Assembly (NCBI GenBank): GCA_050485905.1
Contig: JBJHCH010000051.1
Span: 1 to 23,495 of the forward strand
DNA length: 23,495 bases
From: JAWLCA01 sp050485905
Lineage (GTDB): Bacteria > Pseudomonadota > Alphaproteobacteria > Rhodobacterales > Rhodobacteraceae
Direction of reading: 5' to 3'
Shown one piece after another: positions 1 to 7,123 of this stretch. The translations under genes and the position numbers were made by a program. The notes under the pieces are model-generated. The model saw only the letters and a program-made list of their open reading frames with translations, was not told where the DNA came from and did no database searches. Within the stretch, counting starts at the first letter, position 1. Every line of letters begins with the position of its first letter.

Positions 1-929
1 ACGGCGGTGATGTCGCCATCCGTCGTCTCCGGCCCCGGCCCCGCGCGTTCGGCCAGCGCGGTGATCAGATGCCCGACCGAGGGCGGATAGCCGCGCATCG
101 AAGCTTCCTCTCCGGCCGACAGTGCGACCTCACGATGCGCCTCGGCAAATCGGGTGATTGAATCGGCCAGGAACAGCACCTGCAGCCCTTGGTCGCGGAA
201 ATGCTCGGCCACCGCCATCCCAGCCCAGGCGGCGCGGCGCCGGGTTAGCGGGGACTGGTCGGATGTGGCCGTCACGATCACCGACCGTTTCATGCCTTCG
301 GCGCCAAGGACCGACTCGGTGAACTCGCGCAGTTCTCGCCCGCGCTCTCCGATCAGGGCGATCACCACCACATCGGCAGCGACGCCGCGGGCGAACTTGG
401 CCAGCAGCATCGACTTGCCGACGCCCGACCCGGCGAACAGGCCAATCCGCTGGCCGCGCACCAGCGGCAGCATCGTGTTGAAGACGGCAAGGCCGGTTTC
501 CAGCCGTTTGCCCAGACGGCGGCGCGATGTCGCCGCCGGTGCCTCGGCGCGCAGCGGGCGCATGACAGCACCGCGCCGCAGCGGCCGGCCATCCAGCGGC
601 TTGCCGAACGGATCGACGATTCGGCCGATCCAGCTGTCGTCGGGTGCGATGCCGGAACTGCCAAGCAGTTCGACCGGATCACCGATCGAAAGCCCCTCTG
701 CTGCGCCGTCAGGCAGCACCGTCGCCCCGTCGCGCGAGAGACGCAGGATCTCACCGCCGATCCGCCCATCCGATCCGTGCTGTATGGTCACCCGGTCGCC
801 AAGCGCGGCACGGCCCAGTCCGGTGATCCGCAGGGTGCCGCGGCCGATCTCGGCCAGCCGTCCGACGCGTCGCGTCACCGGTACTTCCGCGATCTGGGCG
901 CGCAGCCCGTCGAATACCGTTCGCTCCAT
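1..929 (-). CDS. fliI: FliI, flagellar export ATPase (partial, C-terminus beyond window)
   Basis: This is the soluble ATPase of the flagellar type III export apparatus, which engages export substrates at the membrane gate with FliH and FliJ. The reading frame is open from the ATG at 927-929 to the left edge, giving 309 codons; the family is usually about 440 residues, so roughly 130 are missing. The P-loop GSGVGKS lies near residue 166 and is followed by a FliI-like MLLAKFARG stretch. Next come IGERGRELREF and the Walker B segment LFLADSITRFAEAHRE, near residue 250. The GSGVGKS and ADSITRFAEAHRE wording fits FliI rather than the F1 ATPase beta subunit. A GAGGGG ribosome site lies just upstream of the ATG. 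The gene diverges from flgB across 91 bp. Confidence 0.95.
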   Translation of the reverse strand, partial: MERTVFDGLRAQIAEVPVTRRVGRLAEIGRGTLRITGLGRAALGDRVTIQHGSDGRIGGEILRLSRDGATVLPDGAAEGLSIGDPVELLGSSGIAPDDSWIGRIVDPFGKPLDGRPLRRGAVMRPLRAEAPAATSRRRLGKRLETGLAVFNTMLPLVRGQRIGLFAGSGVGKSMLLAKFARGVAADVVVIALIGERGRELREFTESVLGAEGMKRSVIVTATSDQSPLTRRRAAWAGMAVAEHFRDQGLQVLFLADSITRFAEAHREVALSAGEEASMRGYPPSVGHLITALAERAGPGPETTDGDITA

Positions 930-1020
930 TCCGGACCCCTCATAAGGCTTTCTGCCAATTACGGTTTCTAAAGGAATCACCCTTAAGCCTTCGTGTAAGC
1001 AGATCGAGGGAGAAGCCCCG
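930..1020. promoter_or_regulatory. Divergent fliI / flgB intergenic region
   Basis: These 91 bp separate the starts of fliI (-) and flgB (+) and must hold the promoters for both if they are transcribed separately. The stretch is more AT-rich than its surroundings. A single TTAA sits at 983-986, with GTAA at 995-998 (8-base gap), which is only a poor match to the CtrA consensus TTAA-N7-TTAA. I see no sigma-54 -24/-12 pair. An AGGGAGA ribosome site precedes the flgB GTG. That promoters are here is inferred from the divergent layout, not from a clear motif. Confidence 0.45.
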
Positions 1021-1413
1021 GTGTTCGAAAGACTGAATGTCTCGATGATGGCGCATGCGCTGGCCGGTCACGCATCGTCCAGACAGTCCGCCATTGCGCA
1101 GAACGTGGCCCATGCCGACACGCCCGGCTACCGCGCGCGCGATCTTCCCAGTTTTGCAGATATCTGGCAGTCGACCGGCGCCACCTCGATGCGGGCGACG
1201 CGGGCGGCGCATATCGGCCATCGTGCGCTGGGTGAGATGCCGGCGGCAGAGGCCGACCGCACGCCGGGCGTGCAATCCCCGAATGGCAATACGGTCTCGC
1301 TGGAACGCGAGATGGTGAAGGCGGCAGAGGTGCGCCAGCAGTTCGAGATGGCGCTGGCGATCGCCAGCAATGCCACCAGCATCCAGCGCACCGCGCTGGG
1401 TCGCGGCAAGTAA
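1021..1413 (+). CDS. flgB: FlgB, flagellar proximal rod protein
   Basis: FlgB is a proximal rod component, exported through the flagellar type III gate and assembled in the periplasm above the MS ring. At 130 residues it has the normal length. The N-terminal rod signature NVAHADTPGYRARDL lies near residues 28-42. The C-terminal helix (EMVKAAEVRQQFEMALAIASN) is typical of rod and hook axial proteins. The start is GTG at 1021, chosen because an AGGGAGA ribosome site lies a few bases upstream and because MFERLNVSMMAHALAGHA matches the expected N-terminal helix. It is first in a nine-gene flagellar operon, with flgC starting 15 bases after its stop. Confidence 0.93.
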   Translation: MFERLNVSMMAHALAGHASSRQSAIAQNVAHADTPGYRARDLPSFADIWQSTGATSMRATRAAHIGHRALGEMPAAEADRTPGVQSPNGNTVSLEREMVKAAEVRQQFEMALAIASNATSIQRTALGRGK

Positions 1414-1428
1414 AGGGTTCCCAACAGC

Positions 1429-1848
1429 ATGAGCGATCTGACCAAGACCCTGGCGCTTTCCGCCTCGGGCATGCAGGCGCAGGCGCAGCGTCTGCGCCAT
1501 GTATCTGAAAACATTGCGAATACAGACACACCCGGCTACCGGCGCAAGCTGACCTCGTTCGAGGCGGTGATGCAGCCGCAATCCGCGAGCGCGGCACTGT
1601 CATCGTCGGATCGTATGGAACTGGTTCGCGCGCGCGATGTGCAACTCGACCGGCGTGAACTGCCGCTTGTCTTCGACCCCGGCCATCCGATGGCGGATGC
1701 GAGCGGCCACTATCGCGGCTCCAACGTCGATCTGGTGGTCGAGATCGCCGACGCCCGCGAGGCGCAGCGCAGCTATGAGGCCAACCTCAAGATGTTCGAT
1801 CAGGCCCGGCAGATGACGATGTCGCTGCTGGAACAACTCCGCCGCTAA
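1429..1848 (+). CDS. flgC: FlgC, flagellar proximal rod protein
   Basis: FlgC is the second proximal rod protein and polymerises with FlgB and FlgF between the MS ring and the distal rod. It has 139 residues, normal for the family. The rod signature NIANTDTPGYRRKLTSFEAV lies near residues 29-48. The central YRGSNVDLVVEIADAREAQRSYEANLKMFDQARQM contains the conserved SNVD and RSYEAN elements of the C-terminal helix. The start ATG at 1429 is preceded by AAAGGG. It lies between flgB and fliE, the usual order in alphaproteobacteria. Confidence 0.95.
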   Translation: MSDLTKTLALSASGMQAQAQRLRHVSENIANTDTPGYRRKLTSFEAVMQPQSASAALSSSDRMELVRARDVQLDRRELPLVFDPGHPMADASGHYRGSNVDLVVEIADAREAQRSYEANLKMFDQARQMTMSLLEQLRR

Positions 1849-1860
1849 GGGAAATCCGGA

Positions 1861-2157
1861 ATGGAAATGAAAGCAATTTTTGCCGCGCAGAATTACACGC
1901 AGGTTCGCCCGGCCCTTATGCCGCAGCCCGGTGCGCGGGCAGAGCCTGCCGAGAACGGGTTCACCAAGGTCGCGGGCTCGTTCATCGAGACGCTGAAACA
2001 TGCTGAAGCGACGTCCAAGGCGGCGATGGTCGGCGGCGCCGATCCGCACGCGCTGGTTCAGGCGCTGAGCGCCACGCAGCTTGCCGTCGAGACGGCCGTT
2101 ACCGTGCGCGACAAGGTGGTCGAAGCCTATCAGGAAATCCTGCGGATGCCGGTCTGA
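1861..2157 (+). CDS. fliE: FliE, MS ring-rod junction protein
   Basis: FliE is the small adaptor joining the MS ring (FliF) to the rod, and it is among the first substrates of the export gate. At 98 residues it has normal length. The C-terminal half is diagnostic: ALVQALSATQLAVETAV followed by VRDKVVEAYQEILRMPV, ending exactly at the expected MPV. The start at 1861 is not certain because a second in-frame ATG occurs at 1867; both have AGGGA/GGA purines upstream. The TGA stop shares its last base with the fliQ ATG (TGATG), so translation of the two is probably coupled. Confidence 0.93.
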   Translation: MEMKAIFAAQNYTQVRPALMPQPGARAEPAENGFTKVAGSFIETLKHAEATSKAAMVGGADPHALVQALSATQLAVETAVTVRDKVVEAYQEILRMPV

Positions 2158-2423
2158 TGCAAGAGGCGGTTTTCTTCGACACCCTGCGTCAGGGGCTATG
2201 GGTCGCGGTGATGATATCCGCCCCGATCCTTGCTGTGGCGCTGATCACCGGGGTGGGCGTCGGCCTGTTCCAGGCGCTGACCTCGGTGCAGGAGATGACG
2301 CTGACCTTCGTGCCCAAGCTCCTGGCCATGCTGATCGTCTTCTGGGTGTCGATGAGCTTCATGTCTGGCGCGTTGGTCAGCTTCTTTCAGGCGCATATCG
2401 TGCCGCTGATCGCGGGGAGCTGA
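2157..2423 (+). CDS. fliQ: FliQ, export gate membrane protein
   Basis: FliQ is a helical-hairpin subunit of the FliPQR core of the flagellar export gate. It has 88 residues, normal for the family. There are two hydrophobic segments, about residues 13-38 and 50-72, separated by the conserved loop LTSVQEMTLTFVPKL. Its start overlaps the fliE stop by one base, and flgF follows after 3 bases. FliR, its partner in the gate, is encoded on the opposite strand at 7123-7911; FliP is not in the window. Confidence 0.95.
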   Translation: MQEAVFFDTLRQGLWVAVMISAPILAVALITGVGVGLFQALTSVQEMTLTFVPKLLAMLIVFWVSMSFMSGALVSFFQAHIVPLIAGS

Positions 2424-2426
2424 GAC

Positions 2427-3143
2427 ATGGAGAACGCAACCTACGCCTCGCTCGCCCGGCAATCGGCGCTGATGCGCGAGATGGCGGTCGTCGCCCAGAA
2501 CATCGCCAACCAGTCCACTACCGGATTCCGGCGCGAGGGGCTGGTGTTCTCCGAACATATCAAGGCGCTGGACGGATCGGAGCCGTCGCTGTCGATGGCC
2601 ACGGCTAATGCGCGCCATATCAGCCCGGTGCAGGGTGCGCTGACCCAGACCGGCGGCAGTTTCGACTTCGCCATCGAGGGCGAGGGCTTCTTTCTGGTTG
2701 AAACGCCCCAGGGCGAGCGGTTGACCCGCGCGGGCCACTTCACCCCGAATGCCGAGGGCGAACTGGTCACGCCCGACGGCCACCTGCTGCTTGATGGCGG
2801 TGGGGCGCCGGTCTTTGCGCCGCCCGATGCGCGCGCGATCAGCCTTGCCGCTGACGGCACGCTGTCGGCCGACGGTGCACCGATCACGCAGATCGGGCTG
2901 TTCCTGCCGACCGACCCGACCGAGCTTCAGCGCGAGGCCGGCGTGCTGTTCCGCGCCCCCAGCGGTGTGGAGCCGGTCGAGGGTGGGCGCATGGTCCAGG
3001 GCTTTCTTGAGGAATCGAACGTCGATCCGCTGACCGAGATTGCGCGGATGATCGAGGTCAGCCGCGCCTACGAACTGGGCCAGACCTTTCTGGACCGCGA
3101 GGACGAACGCATCCGCGGCGTCATCCGCACCCTTGGAGCATAG
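2427..3143 (+). CDS. flgF: FlgF, flagellar proximal rod protein
   Basis: FlgF is a rod protein placed between FlgB/FlgC and the distal rod FlgG. It has 238 residues, close to the family norm. The N-terminal signature NIANQSTTGFRREGLVFSEH lies near residues 28-47. A central flagellar basal-body domain contains DFAIEGEGFFLVETPQGERLTRAGHF. The C-terminus (VQGFLEESNVDPLTEIARMIEVSRAYELGQ) carries the ESNVDP and RAYE elements of rod and hook proteins. It starts 3 bases after fliQ. FlgF and FlgG are paralogues; order and length distinguish this one as FlgF. Confidence 0.92.
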   Translation: MENATYASLARQSALMREMAVVAQNIANQSTTGFRREGLVFSEHIKALDGSEPSLSMATANARHISPVQGALTQTGGSFDFAIEGEGFFLVETPQGERLTRAGHFTPNAEGELVTPDGHLLLDGGGAPVFAPPDARAISLAADGTLSADGAPITQIGLFLPTDPTELQREAGVLFRAPSGVEPVEGGRMVQGFLEESNVDPLTEIARMIEVSRAYELGQTFLDREDERIRGVIRTLGA

Positions 3144-3151
3144 GAGAAGCC

Positions 3152-3937
3152 ATGCGCGCCCTTCAGATAGCCGCCACCGGCATGGCCGCCCAGCAGATGC
3201 GGGTCGAGGTCGTGTCGAACAACCTCGCCAACATGACGACCACGGGCTACAACACCCGCCGCGCCGAATTCGCCGACCTGCACTACCAGCAGGTCACGCG
3301 CCCCGGCACGATCAGTGCATCCGACGGTTCGATCCTGCCGACCGGCGTGCAGGTGGGCCTTGGCGTGCGGCCCGCCGCCGTCAGCGTGATGCTCGCACAG
3401 GGCTCGCTGTCCATGACCGGCGGCGATCTGGACATCGCGATCGAGGGGCGGGGCTATCTGGAGGTCACGCTGCCCTCGGGCCTGTCGGCCTATACCCGCG
3501 ACGGCGGGCTGAAACGGTCGGCCGACGGGCTGATCGTCACCTCCGACGGGTTCGAGGTGGTGCCCGGCATCGTGATCCCGAACGACGCGCGCAGCCTGTC
3601 GATCAACGCCGCGGGAGAGGTCTGGGCCTATTTCAACGACCGGGTCGAGGCGGAGCTCCTCGGCCAGTTCAGCCTTGCCGGCTTCGCCAATGAAAAGGGG
3701 CTGGAGGCGATGGGGTCGAACCTGTTTCTGGAAACCGCAGCCTCCGGCCCCGCGCTGGTGGGCGAGCCCGGCACCGATGGCCTCGGCACGCTGCGGCAGG
3801 GCTATCTGGAGGAAAGCTCGGTCGATGCGGTGCGCGAGGTGACGGAACTCATCAAGGCGCAGCGCGGCTACGAACTGAACGCCAAGGTCATCACCGCCGC
3901 CGACCAGATGCTCGGCGCGACGACACAGGTGCGCTGA
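3152..3937 (+). CDS. flgG: FlgG, flagellar distal rod protein
   Basis: FlgG forms the distal rod that crosses the periplasm inside the P and L rings. At 261 residues it matches the family. The N-terminus MRALQIAATGMAAQQMRVEV and the signature NNLANMTTTGYNTRRAEFADL are typical. The middle domain has LDIAIEGRGYLEVTLPSG and TRDGGLKRSADG. The C-terminus has GYLEESSVDAVREVTELIKAQRGYELNAKVI. An AGGAG ribosome site precedes the ATG at 3152. The stop shares one base with the flgA start, so the two are probably translationally coupled. Confidence 0.95.
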   Translation: MRALQIAATGMAAQQMRVEVVSNNLANMTTTGYNTRRAEFADLHYQQVTRPGTISASDGSILPTGVQVGLGVRPAAVSVMLAQGSLSMTGGDLDIAIEGRGYLEVTLPSGLSAYTRDGGLKRSADGLIVTSDGFEVVPGIVIPNDARSLSINAAGEVWAYFNDRVEAELLGQFSLAGFANEKGLEAMGSNLFLETAASGPALVGEPGTDGLGTLRQGYLEESSVDAVREVTELIKAQRGYELNAKVITAADQMLGATTQVR

Positions 3938-4377
3938 TGCGTTTCGCCGCCATCCTCGCGCTTGCCGTTCTGGCGGTGCCGGCGGCGGCCGAAACGCTGG
4001 TCGCCACCCGCACGATCCGCGCCCAGGCGATCATCGAGCCACAGGATCTGACCTTTGCCGCCATCGCCACCCCCGGCGCGCTGGACGACCCGTCCGACGT
4101 CGTGGGGAAGGAGGCGCGCGTGGTCCTTTACGCGGGCCGTCCGATCCGCCCCGGCGACATCGGCCCACCGGCGATCGTGGAGCGCAACCAGATCGTCTCG
4201 CTGGTCTTTCAGCAGGGAACCCTGACCATCGCGGCCGAGGGGCGCGCGCTGGCGCGCGGCGGCGCCGGCGACATGGTTCGGGTGATGAACCTCGCCTCTC
4301 GCAACACCGTCACCGGCATCGTCGGACATGACGGGTCCGTTATTGTTTCGGGCGGGCTCTCCGCCAATACACCCTGA
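3937..4377 (+). CDS. flgA: FlgA, P-ring assembly chaperone
   Basis: FlgA is a periplasmic chaperone that helps FlgI form the P ring around the rod. The protein has 146 residues, far shorter than the roughly 219 of the enterobacterial form and consistent with the short alphaproteobacterial form. A Sec signal peptide (MRFAAILALAVLAVPAAA) probably ends near residue 18. The mature part carries a SAF-like domain (TIRAQAIIEPQDLTF) and the conserved C-terminal segment VMNLASRNTVTGIVGHDGSV. FlgI, its client, is not in the window. The gene overlaps the flgG stop by one base. Confidence 0.9.
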   Translation: MRFAAILALAVLAVPAAAETLVATRTIRAQAIIEPQDLTFAAIATPGALDDPSDVVGKEARVVLYAGRPIRPGDIGPPAIVERNQIVSLVFQQGTLTIAAEGRALARGGAGDMVRVMNLASRNTVTGIVGHDGSVIVSGGLSANTP

Positions 4378-4381
4378 AGGA
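4376..4381 (+). promoter_or_regulatory. Ribosome binding site deciding the flgH start
   Basis: GAAGGA overlaps the flgA stop and lies 8 bases before the ATG at 4390. For the earlier in-frame ATG at 4381 the same purines would touch the start codon, leaving no spacer. The spacing therefore favours 4390. Confidence 0.55.
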
Positions 4382-4389
4382 TGCGCCCC

Positions 4390-5115
4390 ATGCGTTCGCT
4401 GCCCCTGCTTCTGCTTCTTGCCCTGCCGCTCGCCTGCGGCAGGCTCGACAATGTCGGCAAGGCGCCGGATTTCAACCCGCTGGAGGGAAGCAACCAGCAC
4501 CACGCGATGTATAGCGCGCAAATGCCCAATACGGTGGATCGCCGCCGCAACACCGATCAGGCGTCGCTCTGGACGGCCAGCCAGCGGTCGCTTCTTGGCG
4601 ACCGCCGTGCGGCACAGCGCGGCGATATCCTGACGGTCGTCATCCAGATCGACGAACGGGCCGAGATCTCGAACAGCACTGGCCGCTCGCGGTCCGGGTC
4701 CGAAAGCATGGGCATCCCGAACATGCTGGGCATCCCGCAGCGGATCGACCGGAACCTGCCCGACGGTGCCAACATGGCCAATGCGGTCGGCACCAATTCC
4801 AACAGCAGCTACCGTGGCGACGGCTCCGTCCGCCGGCGCGAGACGATGACCCTGCGCGTGGCGGCGACGGTGGTCGAACGCCTGCCCAACGGCGCCCTGC
4901 GGATCGAGGGCACGCAAGAGGTGCGGGTGAACTACGAATTGCGCGAACTGATCGTCACCGGCTATGTCCGGCCCGAGGATATCAGCCGCCAGAACGAGAT
5001 CACCTATGACCGGATCGCCGGGGCACGGATCTCCTACGGCGGGCGCGGTCAGATCAGCGACGTGCAGCAGCCGCGCTACGGCCAACAGATCACCGACATC
5101 CTGCTTCCGTTCTGA
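4390..5115 (+). CDS. flgH: FlgH, flagellar L-ring lipoprotein
   Basis: FlgH is the outer-membrane lipoprotein that forms the L ring bushing of the flagellar rod. From the ATG at 4390 it has 241 residues. An ATG at 4381 would add MRP, but its ribosome site would have no spacer. The N-terminus MRSLPLLLLLALPLAC is a lipoprotein signal with lipobox LPLA-C, giving Cys16 as the acylated residue. The body holds RGDILTVVIQIDERAEISNSTGRSR, the usual FlgH motif. The C-terminus has LRIEGTQEVRVNYELRELIVTG, VRPEDISRQNEITYDRIAGARISYGGRG and the terminal QPRYGQQITDILLPF. It follows flgA, with fliL 8 bases downstream. Confidence 0.94.
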   Translation: MRSLPLLLLLALPLACGRLDNVGKAPDFNPLEGSNQHHAMYSAQMPNTVDRRRNTDQASLWTASQRSLLGDRRAAQRGDILTVVIQIDERAEISNSTGRSRSGSESMGIPNMLGIPQRIDRNLPDGANMANAVGTNSNSSYRGDGSVRRRETMTLRVAATVVERLPNGALRIEGTQEVRVNYELRELIVTGYVRPEDISRQNEITYDRIAGARISYGGRGQISDVQQPRYGQQITDILLPF

Positions 5116-5123
5116 GGCCGCCG

Positions 5124-5579
5124 ATGAAGAAACTCCTCCCCCTGCTTCTGATCCTGATCGGCCTTGGCGCCGGTGCCGGCGCGGGCTTTGCCCTGCGTCC
5201 CGCGCCAGCGCCGGTCGAGGGCGAGGCGGCGCCGGTCGTGGCTGCACCGGCCAAGCCCAGCGATTTCGTGCGCCTGAACAACCAGTTCATCGTGCCGGTG
5301 GTGGAACAGGGGCGCGTTGCCTCGCTCGTCGTCCTGTCGCTCAGCCTGGAGATCGATCAGGGCAACAACCAGCAGGTCTTTGCGCGCGAGCCAAAGTTGC
5401 GCGATTCCTTCCTGCAGGTGCTGTTCGACCATGCCAATGCCGGCGGCTTCCGCGGCAACTTCACCGAAAGCACGGCGCTGGTATCGCTGCGCCAGGCGCT
5501 GCGCGAGACGGCGCGGCAGGTGGTCGGGCCGATTGTTCAGGACGTGCTGATCACCGATTTCGCGCGTCAGGACAACTGA
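5124..5579 (+). CDS. fliL: FliL, flagellar basal body-associated protein
   Basis: FliL is an inner-membrane protein that surrounds or stabilises the stator units near the basal body. It has 151 residues, normal for alphaproteobacteria. One N-terminal membrane anchor (about residues 4-25, LLPLLLILIGLGAGAGAGFAL) is followed by an Ala/Pro-rich linker. The periplasmic FliL domain begins near residue 50: FVRLNNQFIVPVVEQGRVASLVVLSLSLEI, then KLRDSFLQVLFDHANAGGF and LRETARQVVGPIVQDVLITDFARQDN. It is the last gene of the + strand flagellar operon, and a hairpin with a T tract follows 34 bases after the stop. Confidence 0.92.
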   Translation: MKKLLPLLLILIGLGAGAGAGFALRPAPAPVEGEAAPVVAAPAKPSDFVRLNNQFIVPVVEQGRVASLVVLSLSLEIDQGNNQQVFAREPKLRDSFLQVLFDHANAGGFRGNFTESTALVSLRQALRETARQVVGPIVQDVLITDFARQDN

Positions 5580-5613
5580 CCGCGCAGACGCTTCCCGCCG
5601 CCTGGCGAATGTG

Positions 5614-5643
5614 GCGCAGAAGTGCGAACCGCTTCTGCGCTTT
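5614..5643 (+). terminator. Intrinsic terminator after fliL
   Basis: A perfect 9-bp stem, GCGCAGAAG (5614-5622) with CTTCTGCGC (5632-5640), can extend by a T-G and a G-C pair to leave a CGAAC loop. TTT follows at 5641-5643. The T tract is short but lies on the + side only, so this serves the flgB-fliL operon rather than the converging - strand operon. Confidence 0.7.
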
Positions 5644-5654
5644 CCGGACATGCG

Positions 5655-5703
5655 AAAACAACAAGATAGATCCTGTCGCGTGACTGCGGATGGGCGAGAC
5701 AGG
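5655..5703 (-). terminator. Possible terminator after the flhB-side operon
   Basis: Reading the - strand, CCTGTC (5698-5703) can pair with GACAGG (5672-5677) across a long interior, starting 2 bases after the stop of the last gene. The tail beyond it is T-rich (ATCTATCTTGTTGTTTT). The stem is only 6 bp with a 20-base interior, so this is a weak candidate. Confidence 0.3.
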
Positions 5704-5705
5704 CC

Positions 5706-6041
5706 CTAGCGCCGGGTTGCCTCTGCCAGCTTCGACAATGCGCTGTCGCGTCCCAGTGCGCGCGACGCCGACCGGCGCGCGCGTTCCACCTCGGCCTGGG
5801 CGCGGGCAAGCGCCATGTTCGCCTCGCCCAGCCGGATCAGCCGCGCCGCCTCCAGCCGGGCGTAGGTGCCGGCGTCCATCCCGTCCTCCATCGCCATCGG
5901 GCGCAGGGCGGCGATGGTCGCGCGGGCCGTCTCCTCGGCCGCGCAGGCACCCCGCAGGTCGGCAAGTGCGGCGTCGCGCATCATCCCGGTGATCTGGCCA
6001 AGGGCGGCGAGCTTCGCCGCGTCGGATGCGCGTCGGGTCAT
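5706..6041 (-). CDS. Small helical protein coupled to flhB, possible FliJ equivalent
   Basis: I do not recognise this protein firmly. From the ATG at 6039-6041 it has 111 residues. That start was chosen because the ATG overlaps the flhB stop as ATGA, the same junction as flhA/fliR and the transglycosylase/flhA further up the operon. The product is rich in Ala, Arg, Glu and Leu with almost no Pro, Gly or aromatics. It looks like a long helical hairpin: residues about 5-45, a turn near MEDGMDAGTY, then about 58-108. FliJ, the coiled-coil stalk that joins the FliI ring to FlhA, has this shape at about 140 residues and no fliJ is visible next to fliI within the window. The FliJ idea is inference from shape and position; an unrelated flagellar chaperone is equally possible. 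Confidence 0.7.
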   Translation of the reverse strand: MTRRASDAAKLAALGQITGMMRDAALADLRGACAAEETARATIAALRPMAMEDGMDAGTYARLEAARLIRLGEANMALARAQAEVERARRSASRALGRDSALSKLAEATRR

Positions 6042-7123
6042 TTCCAGCCGCCCTTGGCCTTGGCGCGCATCGCTTCCGAGAACCGGATCGCGGCAGCGAC
6101 GGCGCGGTAGTGGTCGGGCTTGATCTCCTGCCCGATCTCCACCGTGGCGTGGATCGCGCGGGCGGTGGGCGCGTCGGAATGGACCGGCACCCCGGCCTCG
6201 GCTGCCTTCTCGCGGATCCGCGCGGCGATCTCGTCCACGCCCTTGGCCAGACAGACCGGCGCGCCGGGGCTGGATCGGTCCCATTTCAGCGCGACCGCAT
6301 AGTGGGTCGGGTTCACGATCACCACATCGGCCTTTGGCACATCGATCAGCATCCGGTTGGTGGCGATGTCATAAGCCCGCTGGCGCCGCTGCTGCTTCAT
6401 GTGCGGGTCGCCTTCGGACTGCTTCATCTCGTCCATCATCTCCTTGCGCGACATCCGGTTCTTGCGCAGGTGATCGTGGCGCTGCCACAGGTAATCGACC
6501 GCGCCGACGCTGAGCGCGATCAGCAGCGCAAGGCCCAGGAACGCGATCACCAGTTCCGCCAGCAGCCGCGCGATCATCCCCGGCGCCAGATGCATCGCCG
6601 ACACGATGTCGGGCAGGCGCGTCATCAGGTAAATCCACAGCGCCACGGATATGATGGTCAGCCGCACGCAGGACTTGGCGAACTCGAACAGTCCCGACCG
6701 GCCGAACTTCTGCTTGGCGTTGGAGATGGGGGATATCCGGCTGAGCTTCGGCTTCAGCTTCTCGGGCGCGAAGACGATGCCGCGCATGGCGAACAGGCCG
6801 ACCAGAACCATCACCCCCGGCAGCAGGATGAAGGGTGCCGCGCCCAGCACCGTGGACAGAAGCAGCCCGCCCGGCAACGCGCTGCCCGATGTCAGGAACA
6901 GCCGCGCCAGATCGTCCGCGCGGTCCAGCAGCACCATGCCGCCGTCGCCCAGCCGCTGCACCGCCGCCGCGCCGGGGATCAGCGCGGCGATCAGCAGGCC
7001 GGAATAGGCGGCCGCCGTGTTCAGCTCGGTAGATCGCGGGATCTCGCCCTTCTTGCGCGCCTCGTCCAGCTTGCGCTGGGTTGGCTCGTGCTCCTTTTCG
7101 GCGCTGTCGTTTTCCTCGGCCAT
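6038..7123 (-). CDS. flhB: FlhB, export gate substrate-specificity switch
   Basis: FlhB is the gate protein that, after self-cleavage, switches export from rod/hook to filament substrates. It has 361 residues, normal length. The N-terminus EKEHEPTQRKLDEARKKGEIPRS is the classic FlhB opening. Four membrane segments lie between about residues 40 and 210. The cytoplasmic part begins with RMSRKEMMDEMKQSEGDPH. The self-cleavage motif NPTH is intact at about residues 271-274, in VVIVNPTHYAVALKW, so the switch should work. The start shares one base with the fliR stop (TGATG), and the stop overlaps the next gene by 4 bases. Confidence 0.96.
   Translation of the reverse strand: MAEENDSAEKEHEPTQRKLDEARKKGEIPRSTELNTAAAYSGLLIAALIPGAAAVQRLGDGGMVLLDRADDLARLFLTSGSALPGGLLLSTVLGAAPFILLPGVMVLVGLFAMRGIVFAPEKLKPKLSRISPISNAKQKFGRSGLFEFAKSCVRLTIISVALWIYLMTRLPDIVSAMHLAPGMIARLLAELVIAFLGLALLIALSVGAVDYLWQRHDHLRKNRMSRKEMMDEMKQSEGDPHMKQQRRQRAYDIATNRMLIDVPKADVVIVNPTHYAVALKWDRSSPGAPVCLAKGVDEIAARIREKAAEAGVPVHSDAPTARAIHATVEIGQEIKPDHYRAVAAAIRFSEAMRAKAKGGWK

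Noticed and set aside
954..972. TTGGCAGAAAGCC on the - strand as a sigma-54 promoter for fliI
   Set aside because: It has a TTGGCA-like -24 half, but no GC occurs at the required 10-base spacing after GG.
3937..4377. FlgA looking truncated at 146 residues
   Set aside because: It has a complete signal peptide and the conserved C-terminal segment; short FlgA forms are usual in alphaproteobacteria.
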